DNA of 64,000 bases from Leptodactylus fallax (taxonomy: Eukaryota; Chordata; Amphibia; Anura; Leptodactylidae). The translations under genes and the position numbers were made by a program. The notes beneath the pieces were generated by a model. That model ran no database searches. It saw only the letters and a program-made list of their open reading frames with translations, and was not told the DNA's origin. Below are positions 53,850 through 63,799 of this stretch, piece by piece (the stretch's first letter is position 1; every line of letters starts with the position of its first letter). The stretch is from NCBI GenBank assembly GCA_947044405.1, contig CAMRHE010000054.1, forward strand, positions 4,541,501-4,605,500, given 5' to 3'.

Positions 53850-55240
53850 GGCCTCCACACAGTATAACGCCCCATTTAAACACACTATAATGTCCCACAG
53901 TGGCCCCTTTACACAGTATAATGTCCCATAGCGACCCCTTCACAAGGTATAATGTCCCATAGTGGCCCCTGCACACGGCATAAAGTCCCATAGTGGCCCC
54001 TGCACACGGCATAAAGTCCAATAGCGGCCCCTCCACACGGCATAAAGTCCCATAGCAGCCCCTCCGCACGGCATAATGTCCCATGGCAGCCCCTTCACAC
54101 GGCATAATGTCCCATAGCAGCCCCTTCACATGGCATAAAGTCCCATAGCGGTCCCTCCACATGGCATAAAGTCCCATAGTGGCCCCTGCACACAGCATAA
54201 GGTCCCATAGCGGCCCCTCCACATGGCGTAAAGTCCCATAGCGGCCCCTCCACACGGCATAATGTCCCATAGCAGCCCCTCCACACGGCATAAAGTCCCA
54301 TAGCAGCCCCTCCGCACGGCATAATGTCCCATGGCAGCCCCTTCACACGGCATAATGTCCCATAGCAGCCCCTTCACATGGCATAAAGTCCCATAGCGGT
54401 CCCTCCACATGGCATAAAGTCCCATAGTGGCCCCTGCACACAGCATAAGGTCCCATAGCGGCCCCTCCACATGGCATAAAGTCCCATAGCGGCCCCTCCA
54501 CACAGCATAATGTCCCATAGCGGCCCCTTCACATGGCATAATGTCCCATAGCGGCCCCTCCACATGGCATAAAGTCCCATAGCGGCCCCTCCACATGGTA
54601 TAAAGTCCCATAGCAGCCCCTCCACATGGCATAATATCGCATAGCGGCCCCTTCACATGGCATAATGTCCCATAGCGGCCCCTCCACATGGCATAAAGTC
54701 CCATAGCGGCCCCTCCACATGGCATAAAGTCCCATAGCGGCCCCTTCACAAGGTATAATGTCCCATAGTGGCCCCTTCACATGGCATAAAGTCCCATAGC
54801 GGCCCCTACACACGGCATAAAGTTCCATAACGGCCCCTCCACATGACATAAAGTCCCATAGCGGCCTTTCACAAGGTATAATGTCCCATAGCAGCCCCTT
54901 CACAAGGCATAATATCCCATAGCTACCTCTTCACAAGGCATAATATCCCGTAGCGACCCCTCCACATGGCATAATGTCCCATAGCGGCCCCTCCACACAG
55001 CATAATGTCCCATAGAGGCCCCTTCACATGGCACAAAGTCCCATAGTGACCCCTCCACAAGGCATAATGTCCCATAGCGGCCCCTCCACACAGCATAATG
55101 TCCCATAGCGGCCCCTCCACACAGTATAATGTCCCATAGCGGTCGCTTCACAAGGTATAATGTCCTACAGTGGCCCCTGCACAAAGTATAATGTCCCATA
55201 GTGGCCCCTGCACACAGTATAATGTCCCATAGTAGCCCCT
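53850..55240. repeat. 31-bp minisatellite, about 45 units
   Basis: Unit ataatgtcccatagcggccc then ctccacatggc, 31 bp by direct count. Units 'cataatgtccc' and 'cataaagtccc' mix. A block of 8 units at 54061-54240 recurs exactly 248 bp later (54309 on). All minus-strand frames are open because 31 is not a multiple of 3 and stops are absent, giving false frames of up to 207 codons. Confidence 0.95.
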
Positions 55241-55254
55241 AGGGTGGTCCTTGC

Positions 55255-55690
55255 AAATATTGGAAAAATTTCGGGTTCGGCAGAACCGTAAATTTTTGGG
55301 GTTCACGACCCACATACTATTATTATACTTGGGGGTCTTTTCAGACCCCCGAGTATAATGATTGGAGGCCTAGGGGAGGTGAGAAACATAAAAAATGTTA
55401 CTTACCTCTCCCGAGCTCCGGCATCTCTCCATGCTCAGCTCTCTTCGATGACGTTAGAGACGTAGGTTACGCTGGCGTCATTATGCATTGCGACGCCGGC
55501 CTTACCCACATGAGGTCATTGAAGAGGGCCGAAGATAGTACGGAGTCGCATCGGAGCGCAGAAGAGCTAAGTAACACTGTTTATTATGTTCGCTTACCTC
55601 CTCTGGGCCTCCGATTATCAAACTTCGGGGTCTGAAGAGACCTCAGAGTATAATAATAGCATATACGGTTCGTACCTATTTGGTCTGAAC
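55255..55690. repeat. Cargo module M (copy 3)
   Basis: Starts 'aaatttcgggttcggcagaa', then 'tatacttgggggtcttttca', 'gacccccgagtataatgatt', 'aacataaaaaatgttactta', a CpG-rich middle with 'gatgacgttagagacgtagg', and the mirror part 'tctgaagagacctcagagta' to gaaccaaaccgc. Overall a large imperfect hairpin, aligned in order with 23440-23900. Confidence 0.75.
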
Positions 55691-55799
55691 CAAACCGCCT
55701 GGCGCAGGGATGTTTTAACACATTGGTGGGCCCTGTGCAAAGGTTTCATAAGTGGGCCCTCCCCATCACCAGCACTTAGAAATACTTGACCAGCACAAA

Positions 55800-56320
55800 T
55801 TATAATGCCCCCTGAATGGTCCCCACATAATATAATGCCACCTAGTGGCTCTCACACAGTATAATGCCTCCCTAGTGGTCCCATACAATATAATGCCCCT
55901 CATAATGTCCCCTTCCAGGTTGCCTCCACATTTTCATGTCCCCCTCCAGGTTACCTCCCTAGATTCATGTCCCCCCACCCCCTGGTTGTCCCCACAGTGT
56001 CATGTGTCCCCCCAAGTTGCCCCCACACTGTCATGTCCCCCTCAGGTTGCCCCCACAGTATCATGTCCCCCACACTGTCATGTCTCCCTCAGGTTGACCC
56101 CACAGTTTTATGTTCCCCTGAGGTTGCCCCACAGTGTCATGTCCCCCCCGGTTGCTCCCACAGTATCATGTCCCCCTAACCCCCCAGGTTCCCCCCATAG
56201 TGTCATGTCACCCCTCAGGTTGCCCCCACAGTATCATGTCCTCCCACCCCTCAAGTTGCCCCGCACAGTATCATGTCCTCCCACCCCTCAGGTTGCCCCC
56301 ATAGTATTATAAACCCAACT
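55800..56320. repeat. ~30-bp minisatellite, second array
   Basis: Units on 'ccccacagtgtcatgtcccc' plus ctcaggttgc, very C-rich on this strand. Related in build and position to 3960-4380 (both are followed by a 'tactcacct' flank). Confidence 0.8.
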
Positions 56321-56812
56321 GTATATATCAAAGAAAACAACAAACCTTAATACTCACCTTTCCCCGTTCCCCCGTTCAGTCCTCTCTCTGGTCCCGGAGT
56401 CTTTAAGGAGTAACAGGCGCGATATAAGTGATGTCACTACATCGCGCCTCCTGCTCCCAGGACACCGTTAGCAAAGACAGTGGCCGGGTGGTGAAGCAGG
56501 GAGCAGACAGCTCCCTACTTCATCACTGGCTTCAACTCATCGGTGTCCTCCGGATGCAGATGAGTTGGTGCAGCAAACTCAAAGGGGCCCCGGCTATCAT
56601 AGGGCCCGGTGGAAGTGCACCATTGACCCTATGGTTAAAGCGGCCCTAGCCTGGCGATCCCGGCCTTACTTACTGATCCCCGCTCCTGTAGTGGGGATCG
56701 GTAAGTGAATAGGGCCTGTTACCTGCTGAGCACCCAGCAGCCCAGTGGGCCCCTTCAGGAGCTTGGGGCCCTGGCACTTGCCCAGGTACGCCGGGTGCTG
56801 ATGCCGGCCCTG

Positions 56813-57403
56813 ACAAGCCATATAGAGGACACAGCAAACATGTGGAAGATGGTGCTCTGGTCAGATGAGACCAAAGTTGAACTTTTTGGCCTAAATGCAA
56901 AGCACTATGTGTGGCAGACAAGTAACACTGCTCATCACCCTGACCACACCATCCCTACTGTGAAACATGGTGGTGGCAGCATCATGCTGTGGGGATGCTT
57001 TTCTTCAGTAGGGACAGAGAAACTGGTCAGAGTTGATGGGAAGATGAATGGAGCTAAATACAGGACAATCCTGGAAGAAAATCTGTTGGAGGCTGCACAA
57101 GTCTTGAGACTGGGAAGGAGATTCACCTTCCAGCAAGACAATGACCCTAAACATACAGTCAGAGCTACAGTGGAATGGTTTAGATCAGAAAATATTCATG
57201 TGTTAGAATGGCCCAGTCAAAGTCCAGACCTAAATCCCATTGAACATCTGTGGCAAGACATGAAAATTGCTGTTCACAGATGCTCTCCATCCAATCTGGC
57301 TGAGCTTGAGCTATTGTGCAAAGAAGAATGGAAAAAAATCTCAGTCTCTAGATGCGCAACGCTGGTAGAGACATACCTCAAAAGACTTGCAGCTGTACAG
57401 TAA
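56813..57403 (+). pseudogene. Tc1-like transposase C-terminal part (family B, copy 2)
   Basis: Open from the insertion junction: MWKMVLWSDETKVELFG (first Asp), TIPTVKHGGGSIMLWGCFSS, EENLLEAAQVLRLGRRFTFQ, QDNDPKHTVRATVEWF (second Asp), [15 protein letters not shown] (Glu) and SVSRCATLVETYLKRLAAVQ. By direct count 34 residues separate the second Asp and the Glu, so DD34E. This is the best-preserved catalytic domain in the window. It lacks its N-terminus because of the upstream stop and the insertion. Confidence 0.95.
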
Positions 57404-57655
57404 TTGCAGCGAAAGGTGTCTCTACAAAGTATTGTTATAGGGGGGCTGAATACTTTTGCACGTCACACTTTTCAGATTTTTATTTGATTAAAATGTTGAA
57501 AACCATGTATCATTTTCATTCCAGTTCACAATTATGTGCTACTTTGTGTTGGTCTATCACTTAAAGTCTCAATAAAATACATTTAAGCTTGTGGTTGTTA
57601 GGTGACAAAATGTGAAAAAGTTCAAGTGGTATGAATACTTTTGCAAGGCACTGTA

Positions 57656-58220
57656 TACTATATGTATAGAGCTATAGAAATGAATCGGTCTGTATCTTAC
57701 CTTCAATTGTGGTCAATATACAGAAAACTACTATGGTCAACTATGGTCATGTGTATGGGGCCCTAATGCTACTTTCTCACTGTAATATTTTGGTCAGTAA
57801 TTTGCATCAGTATTTGCAAGCCAAAGCCAGGAGTATAAAAAAAAATGTATGAGAAAATGTATAATGGAAAAATTCAGGGGCGGGTTCATTAAGACCAGCA
57901 TATCAAGATATGCTGCTCATGATGATAGCTGCTAACTAGTGTACATTTCTCTCACCATTTATGCCACAATGGGCCCACCTATGCATTACCCTTCCCACTT
58001 TTTAATAGTGGTGAAGGCTGCTTAAAAAAACACTTGCAACTATTATAGTTCCAAGTGGTGTAAAATCTTTATTTGCCAAAAGAATGTGGTAGATTTATAA
58101 TGAATCTGTTCCTCTGTGTTTATAAATGCTGACATAAAAGTTTGAAGTAAAGTAACGCCATAAGAAAGTGACCTGAAACTCACGAAACGTTAGCTTTATT
58201 GACTCCTATGCAGGGTCAAC
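57656..58220. other. No gene; degraded repeat text
   Basis: Includes 'ggggcgggttcattaagacc' (57890), similar in style to 59680-59720 'ttaagactggcgtttgctac', suggesting a common old repeat. Nothing coding seen. Confidence 0.3.
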
Positions 58221-58223
58221 ATT

Positions 58224-58412
58224 AAGGCTGAGGCCCCACATTGCGAAAACACTATTTTCTTGCTGCTAATTTTTTTTGCAGGGTTTTTGAGCTAAAGCCA
58301 AGAGTGGCTATAAAAGGAATGGGAAATATACAGGAAGTACTTATACTTCTCCCTTCTGCTCAATCCACAACAAAAAAGCTGCATTTCTGCAACGTTGGGC
58401 TTGAGCCTAAAA
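58224..58412. mobile_element. M1-family MITE, palindromic
   Basis: Left aaggctgaggccccacattg, right 'gcaacgttgggcttgagcct'. Inner text 'aaagccaagagtggctataa' and 'aaggaatgggaaatatacag' match 18725-18765. Confidence 0.65.
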
Positions 58413-58542
58413 GGGTTATGCACTCCATTCACTTCACTTTTGTGGATCAGTAGTGGTCTCAGTAGTCAGGCCCCAACTGATCAGCAATTTATCTTCTAAC
58501 CTATTGATAGAGGATACATATTTTCGTGGCATAACCACTTTA
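58412..58542. mobile_element. Small T2-like MITE
   Basis: Left aaaagggttatgcactcc, right 'ggcataaccactttaa'. Short (about 130 bp), with ends complementary over ~12 bases. Confidence 0.45.
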
Positions 58543-58699
58543 ATGAATATTGAAGCTATTCACACATCCATCTTTCTATACTGTAAAAGCATTCAGTTTC
58601 TTTTTTTTTATACAACTTGCTCCATCACATGCTGTATAGTGGCTGGATTCTTCCTTAAAAGTAAACAAAGCTGGAAAAAAATGTCTCTATAATACTATT

Positions 58700-59215
58700 A
58701 TGACCCACAAACATGAGAATGAAGAATCTGTTATAATCTGTAGAAAAGCACCTTTTGCTTTTCAAATACATTTTTCTATATGCTATGTCTGGCATTGCAG
58801 CTCAATCCTATACATTATTATAGGGGTAAACTACAATACCAAACATTACACAAAGACAAAGGGACTATTTACAAAGGCTGACAAGTGGCTCAATGCTGAT
58901 TTTGTTACATTTTCATGCTGTAATCATCTTGCTGTCTTTGGACTTACGGCTTATGATCTTCCATATACCTCAGTTTGCATTATTGTCAGCAGATCATATT
59001 CTTTACACCAGTTTACTCAAGATTATTTAAGACATATTTACATGGGGCAATTATTGGGATCTAACCTTCACTTGTTTAAATTATGCTATCATGACTTCAT
59101 AAAGTGCAGAAGTCTAGGCATCAGACTCACATTGTTTACATATAAGCTTTTATGCAGTGTTAAATTTTGTTCTAGGACAATTTTTCATAAAAGTGCACAT
59201 TTGTGCACGCATTAA
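58700..59215 (+). CDS. Unexplained 171-codon open frame
   Basis: ATG at 58700 opens 171 codons in an AT-rich stretch with no recognised repeat. The product is rich in Cys, His, Tyr and hydrophobic residues (for example HCSSILYIIIGVNYN and YTSVCIIVSRSYSLHQF). It shows no motif I recognise, no repeats and no splice signals. Cys/Tyr-rich composition is typical of chance frames in AT-rich DNA, so I treat it as probably not a gene, listed because of its length. Confidence 0.12.
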   Translation: MTHKHENEESVIICRKAPFAFQIHFSICYVWHCSSILYIIIGVNYNTKHYTKTKGLFTKADKWLNADFVTFSCCNHLAVFGLTAYDLPYTSVCIIVSRSYSLHQFTQDYLRHIYMGQLLGSNLHLFKLCYHDFIKCRSLGIRLTLFTYKLLCSVKFCSRTIFHKSAHLCTH

Positions 59216-59268
59216 TTGCATGACACCCCCCTTCATTCTTTATTAAAAAAAAAGAGTGGGTGAATTTA

Positions 59269-59669
59269 TTAAAGGAGTATTCAGGATCTGAAGGTAATTG
59301 ATAGTGGTGATCTATCCACAACATAGGACATCAGTATCAGATTGGTCAGGGCTCGGGATCAGAAGCCATATACTAGGTATACAGCCAGAAGCAGTCCTGC
59401 TCCTATTCAAACAAATAGGAATGAGACTGCACTTCCAGGTGCCATCACTACATTGTACAGACTTGAAGCTGTATACAGTGTACAGAGCTATGTATAATTT
59501 AGTGGTGGCACCTGGAACTGCAGGTAGCTCTTATTAACTTGAATAGGAGCAGAGCTGCTTTCAGTCCAGTTATATACCTAGTATATAGCTTCCAGTGGCT
59601 GAAACACCTGATTGGTAATGGGTTCAGGTGTCAGATAAATTACCTTTAGATCCTGGACAGCCCCTTTAA
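59269..59669. mobile_element. T2-like MITE, 401 bp
   Basis: TTAA at 59269-59272 and 59666-59669. Left ttaaaggagtattcaggatc, inverse of the right end ttaaaggggctgtccaggat. The inner halves pair ('ctcctattcaaacaaatagg', 'acttgaataggagcagagct'). Text also shared with 33885-34050. Confidence 0.75.
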
Positions 59670-60815
59670 GACTGGCGTTTGCTACACCAGTCTTAATAAA
59701 GGTGCCGACTAGTGCAAGGTGAGCCTGAATGCCTGAATTATCAAGAGGCTATCACCTCGTAATAAATCAAATGCATGCCTGTGCACCAAAATGGAAATCT
59801 ACAAAAGGAACAGTCAGTCAGGAACTGGTGTAGATTTCCTATATATCTCACATCAGATTTCTGGCATAAGTTTTAATAAATATGTTGGCTCAAGCTGTCC
59901 CCAGCCTGCCCTGCTCTCTGTCCTCACTCCACCTACATTCACAGAAAATGGTGAGTGAAAGGGATATGGTGCATCTTTGGTGCAGGAAAGGACTACATTA
60001 ACACCATCTATGCCAGAAAACTGTATGCTGTCATAACACATCTGCATGAAATTGGCTTCACAAGATAACTGCAGCTTATTCAAACAAAAGAGTCAAATAG
60101 ATTAGGCTAGTAAAACAAAAAGTGCTTTGTTACTGTACAGTATGTGGACATGAATTTCCCTATGGATGTGAACTAAGAACTGCTGTACAAATGAAATGGT
60201 ACAAAGCTTATGTAGGGATAACAGAAGTTAAAATAGAACAATTGAGACATAAGGTCAAAAAAGCATTGGACAGATTCACTGAATATAATGTTCCAGCATA
60301 CATGTATTCTTGCAAATAGAGGGCAAACAGAATAATGTAAACTATGCAAGGTCAGTATCTGAACATACCGACTCCATTTATTAGCACATATTGCTTCAAC
60401 CAAAGCACTTACATGGTGCATATTAATTGTATCCAAATAGAAAAATGAATATACTGGTATATTACCTAGATAAGTGCAGTAGTTACTGCATACACGGTAT
60501 ATACCTGGTACTGAAAGCACTCTATTTATAATGTTGAGCTAATTAACTTTCAGTGGAGAGAGGGAACCACTAATTCTAGTAAGTAAATGTTACTTGCTCA
60601 ATTGCTATTGTATGCTATTGTATTATATTACATGCAATTATATAATACATCTGACTCATATTGTGGGATGAATCCCAACAGCGCCCAACAGACCCTTCTG
60701 ACTTATAAGTGGGTTAATCATGGTGCCATTGGGGTTTACATGGATGCTGTACTATTTTTGCCCACAAATGTGACAGAGCTGCCGACTGAGCTCTGAATGC
60801 AGAGTGAATAAAGCT
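59670..60815. other. AT-rich, no gene recognised
   Basis: Short frames only (60122-60319 plus, 60173-60520 minus), none with a recognisable domain or convincing splice context. Confidence 0.3.
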
Positions 60816-61163
60816 TTAAATAGACACTGTACTTTCAACAAACTTTGCATAAATCAAAGGTAGAAGTGAATATTAGAAACTTTGTAATATATCTTACTAG
60901 ACTAAATGCCTCTTTTTGTCTACTTACCAGGCTAACCTGGCTTCCACCTCCATATTGCCCTCCTCCTCATTTTTCACCCACTTCCTAAACTGTACACTCA
61001 TTCTGAATTCACTGCTAAATCCATCTTGAGAAACGAGACAGACTTTTGGCTCAGTGAAGAATTGGGTTACATGCTTCTCATAGAAGTTTATGGAGATAGA
61101 AGGAGCAGACAAATAAGAAAGCTGCTCGATGGAAACAGAGGGATGGTGCTGTAGATTCTAATG
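60816..61163. repeat. T2-like repeat, left half
   Basis: Starts 'tttaaatagacactgtactt' then 'tcaacaaactttgcataaat', a frequent type of frog MITE opening. It runs up to the hAT-like end at 61164; a right half was not found. Confidence 0.4.
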
Positions 61164-61260
61164 CAGTGGTGAATTTAGCCTCTTTGCTGCCTGAGGCGGA
61201 CTATAGAAAGACGCCCCCCCCCCCCCCCCAAAAAAAAAAAAAAAAAATAGCTTTTCCATA
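61164..61260 (+). mobile_element. Left end of a hAT-like element
   Basis: Starts CAGTGGTGAATTTAGCCTCT then ttgctgcctgaggcgg, related to 22407 and 46035. A C run and an A run follow (61213-61247). The right end is not certain; cgcccctccaagcagtg near 63051-63067 is a weak candidate. Confidence 0.5.
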
Positions 61261-61404
61261 GTACTGGCTTCACACGCTGCTATCGCCGCACAATAAACAT
61301 ACACAATACACAAAGATATAAAACAGTTTTTAAGAATTCTTCTTCCTGTATTACTTCAGTATCAGATCAACAACACGGCATTAACAATGAAAGTAACTTC
61401 ACAC

Positions 61405-61556
61405 ATCTTCTGCTTGGTGGATGGACGAGCCCACATGGCCCCCATTCCCTATAATAGGAGCGTCGCAGATAGCTGAGTACTATACTTTGGCTATCTTTGG
61501 CGCTCCCATCAAAGTGAATGAGAGCCACGCGGGTTTGTCCATCCACCAAGCAACAC
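61405..61556. repeat. Hairpin repeat
   Basis: Left arm tgcttggtggatggacgagc pairs with right arm 'gtttgtccatccaccaagca'; the middle also pairs around the ggctatctttgg region. About 150 bp, palindromic MITE-like. No target duplication identified. Confidence 0.6.
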
Positions 61557-62020
61557 GCCTATATTCAGCCTGGCTGCAGTCAGGCTGAATTCCCACCCAG
61601 TGGGGGGGACAATTTTCAGGCCCAATGGGGGTCTCAGCATACATACCCACATCAATCAGGTATTTATCATTTAGGTGAATATAGTGCAGTAACATTTTGT
61701 GACTTACAGGTGACGTCGATGACTAATTGTTCACATTTCCCTTCTCTTCCCTCTGGGCCGCCATAACCACTTCTTCCAGCTGTGTCTTGTCTCTGTAAAG
61801 TTTGCAACACAGACATCTTTGGCTCCTCACTTTTCCAGGCACCTAACCCACATTGTCTTCACCTACACAAAGCCCCCATCCTGCTGCTACCCCCAATTAT
61901 AAAAAAGATTATATAACCCCCCATAATGAAAAATACTCCCAAGTGCATCTTTATATTAATAATGTCCAAGTGTACCCTGTATAAATAGTGCCCCTTATCA
62001 ATGCCACATAGATTTCCTAA

Positions 62021-62378
62021 TTAAAAGGTTTTCCAGGTCATTAATAAAATAATCAGTGGGGTTCAGGACCCCTACTGATCAGCTGTTTGAATGAACTGTG
62101 GTACCTGTGTAAGCTCCGTAACTGCTTTTCTGTTTACATAATGTCATTCATCTCATAGCAGCCATGTAATGTAACTACAGCCTCGTCCTGTACATGTCTA
62201 TGTGAAAAGGCTGTAATTACATCACACGGTCACTATAAACAGACAGCCTTTGATATAAACAGGCGCCGGGGCCCCTTCAAACTGCTGATCCGGGGGAGGG
62301 GGGGTCTACTGATCTCTCTACTGATCTGTCCTAAGGATAGGACATCAATAAAAATTAGCTGAAAAGTCCCTTTCTTAA
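62021..62378. mobile_element. Probable T2-like MITE
   Basis: TTAA at 62021 and 62375. Left ttaaaaggttttccaggtca, inverse of the right end ttaagaaagggacttttcag. The inner text 'ggacccctactgatcagctg' and 'tctactgatctgtcctaagg' is loosely mirrored. A further ttaaaggggttgtccagg opening lies at 62393. Confidence 0.45.
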
Positions 62379-62429
62379 AGCCCAAGTGCCACCTTAAAGG
62401 GGTTGTCCAGGTGCACTCCCTATTTTAGG

Positions 62430-62790
62430 CTCTCTTCAATGTCGCACAGACGTCACGTGGGCCAAGGCCGGCATCGCGACATAATGACGTCAGCCTGGCT
62501 CACTTGTGGGCCAAAGCCTGCTGGGAGTAGCATCGGATCACAGGAGAGGTGAGTAACATTGGTTTTTATGTTCCCTCACCTTTCCTGGGTCTCCAATTAT
62601 TATACCCGGGGGGTCTGAAAAGATCCCAGAGTATAATAATAGTAGTATTTGGCCTAACTTACCGATCCCCGCTCCTGCTCACAGCCGCTTCTGCTTCCCC
62701 CCTCTGCATCCTATAGCAGAAGGGGAAGCGGGGCCGGCCATGAACAGGATTGGGGATAGGTAAGTAAATAGGAGCAACCCCAGCAGGTAA
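62430..62790. repeat. Cargo module M (copy 4) and flanking palindrome
   Basis: Has 'gctctcttcaatgtcgcaca', 'cgcgacataatgacgtcagc', 'aggagaggtgagtaacattg', 'tttttatgttccctcacctt' and 'tctgaaaagatcccagagta' in the order of copy 1, followed by the palindrome 'ttaccgatccccgctcctgc' / gaggaag... 'ggggataggtaagtaa' that is also in the element at 23125-24275 (23247-23437) and partly at 56660-56710. Confidence 0.65.
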
Positions 62791-63069
62791 CGGTCTATTA
62801 AAAAAAAAAAGTTATCCTCACCTACCTGCGATCCCTTGATGGTCCAGCGCCTTCTCTTCTTCACCCGTGCATAGGACGGCTGCGTCTCAGCGCAGGAGGT
62901 GCGATGACGTCATTGTATTGCCGCCTGTGCTGAGATTCAGATGTCTCCTAAGCCAACCCAGGACAGATCCTGCTCAGCTTTGTTTTCAGAGCGGCCTGTC
63001 TTGGGCTGGTTTAGGTTAAAAAAAAATAGTAAAAAAAAATAGTAAAAATGCCGCCCCTCCAAGCAGTGA

Positions 63070-63780
63070 CAACAATTCATATTACATCTTGTGCACACCC
63101 GTAACAGATTTAATGACTATGGACAAACATGACATGGAAACATGATTTTACATAGTGTATGTTAGATACCATGAGTTAAACGATGCAATAAGTTTCTACC
63201 TGCAATCTACATTCATTCATTCATTGAGACCCCGATATTAAATTTGCAACATGCTCCTAGTCATGCCACAGGTCAAGCAAATGTTGTTACATAGCCCTAA
63301 AATAATTTTTCAAAACACCTGAGACATACAAAGATGAGTTTGTGTTTTGCTATTAAATTTGCTGCCAAGGTGAGAATACCCTTGAGCTCATGATCTGAGT
63401 ATATCTGGGACCAGGAGGCTGCTGGTCATGTGCTGCATGGCAATTGTTTCCAAAAGCTTTGAGTTGTCAGGCAATGTATCCCTAGCAACCAACTGCACTG
63501 TTCTGGAAGCAAGACAAGCATTTGCTATTCTGCTGAATGTGAGATTGGCTCTGTGTTGACAGCAAATAAATGGAAAAGAAGCTCTGCGGTAGTCATGTCA
63601 TGAAATTTCACACCTGAGCCTGCATCATTATGCTCAATTTTTATAACTTTAGAATACATTTTTAAAGGACAGTACTTTTTTTAAAAAAAGTAAAGTAAAT
63701 GTAAAGTCCTTTTAAAAATACACTATTTTTGTTGGCTATCATTATTTATTATTGAGACCATAATGTCATGATAGTTTTAT
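63070..63780. other. AT-rich, no gene recognised
   Basis: No recognised repeats apart from a loose match of 63470-63590 to 50470-50600. No coding frame. Confidence 0.3.
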
Positions 63781-63799
63781 TACATTTACACATGTACTA

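Larger units (their letters stand above)
53158..56812. mobile_element. hAT-like non-autonomous element, 3.66 kb (CAGGGCCRGC ends)
   Basis: Exact 8-bp duplications acaagcca at 53150-53157 and 56813-56820. The unbroken relative at 32866-32880 has a single acaagcca, which proves the insertion site. The left end is CAGGGCCAGCTCCAGG and the inverse of the right end is CAGGGCCGGCATCAGC. Contents in order: a MITE-like part (53400-53700), a 31-bp minisatellite (53850-55240), module M (55255-55690), a second minisatellite (55800-56320), and a CpG-rich right flank. No transposase. Confidence 0.9.
52397..57653 (+). mobile_element. Tc1-like DNA transposon (family B, copy 2), split by hAT-like element
   Basis: Left end CAGTGGCTTGCAAAAGTATT, inverse of the right end CAGTGCCTTGCAAAAGTATT. 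TA follows at 57654-57655; the left dinucleotide is now CA. With the 3655-bp insertion and one 8-bp duplicate removed, the length is about 1.59 kb, the usual size. The inverted repeats are about 220 bp. Confidence 0.93.

Noticed and set aside
53758..55199. Minus-strand open frames of up to 207 codons
   Set aside because: They follow from the 31-bp minisatellite; the protein repeats are the DNA repeat read in successive frames.
53850..55240. CRISPR-like array of short repeats
   Set aside because: Repeats are directly tandem without unique spacers, and the sequence is eukaryotic and inside a hAT-like element.
60122..60319. 65-codon plus-strand frame
   Set aside because: Charged and plausible-looking but short, with no acceptor or donor fitting the phase and no recognised domain.
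63040..63080. Right end of the hAT-like element starting at 61164
   Set aside because: cgcccctccaagcagtg has weak similarity to the expected end and the flanking bases do not repeat ttctaatg.
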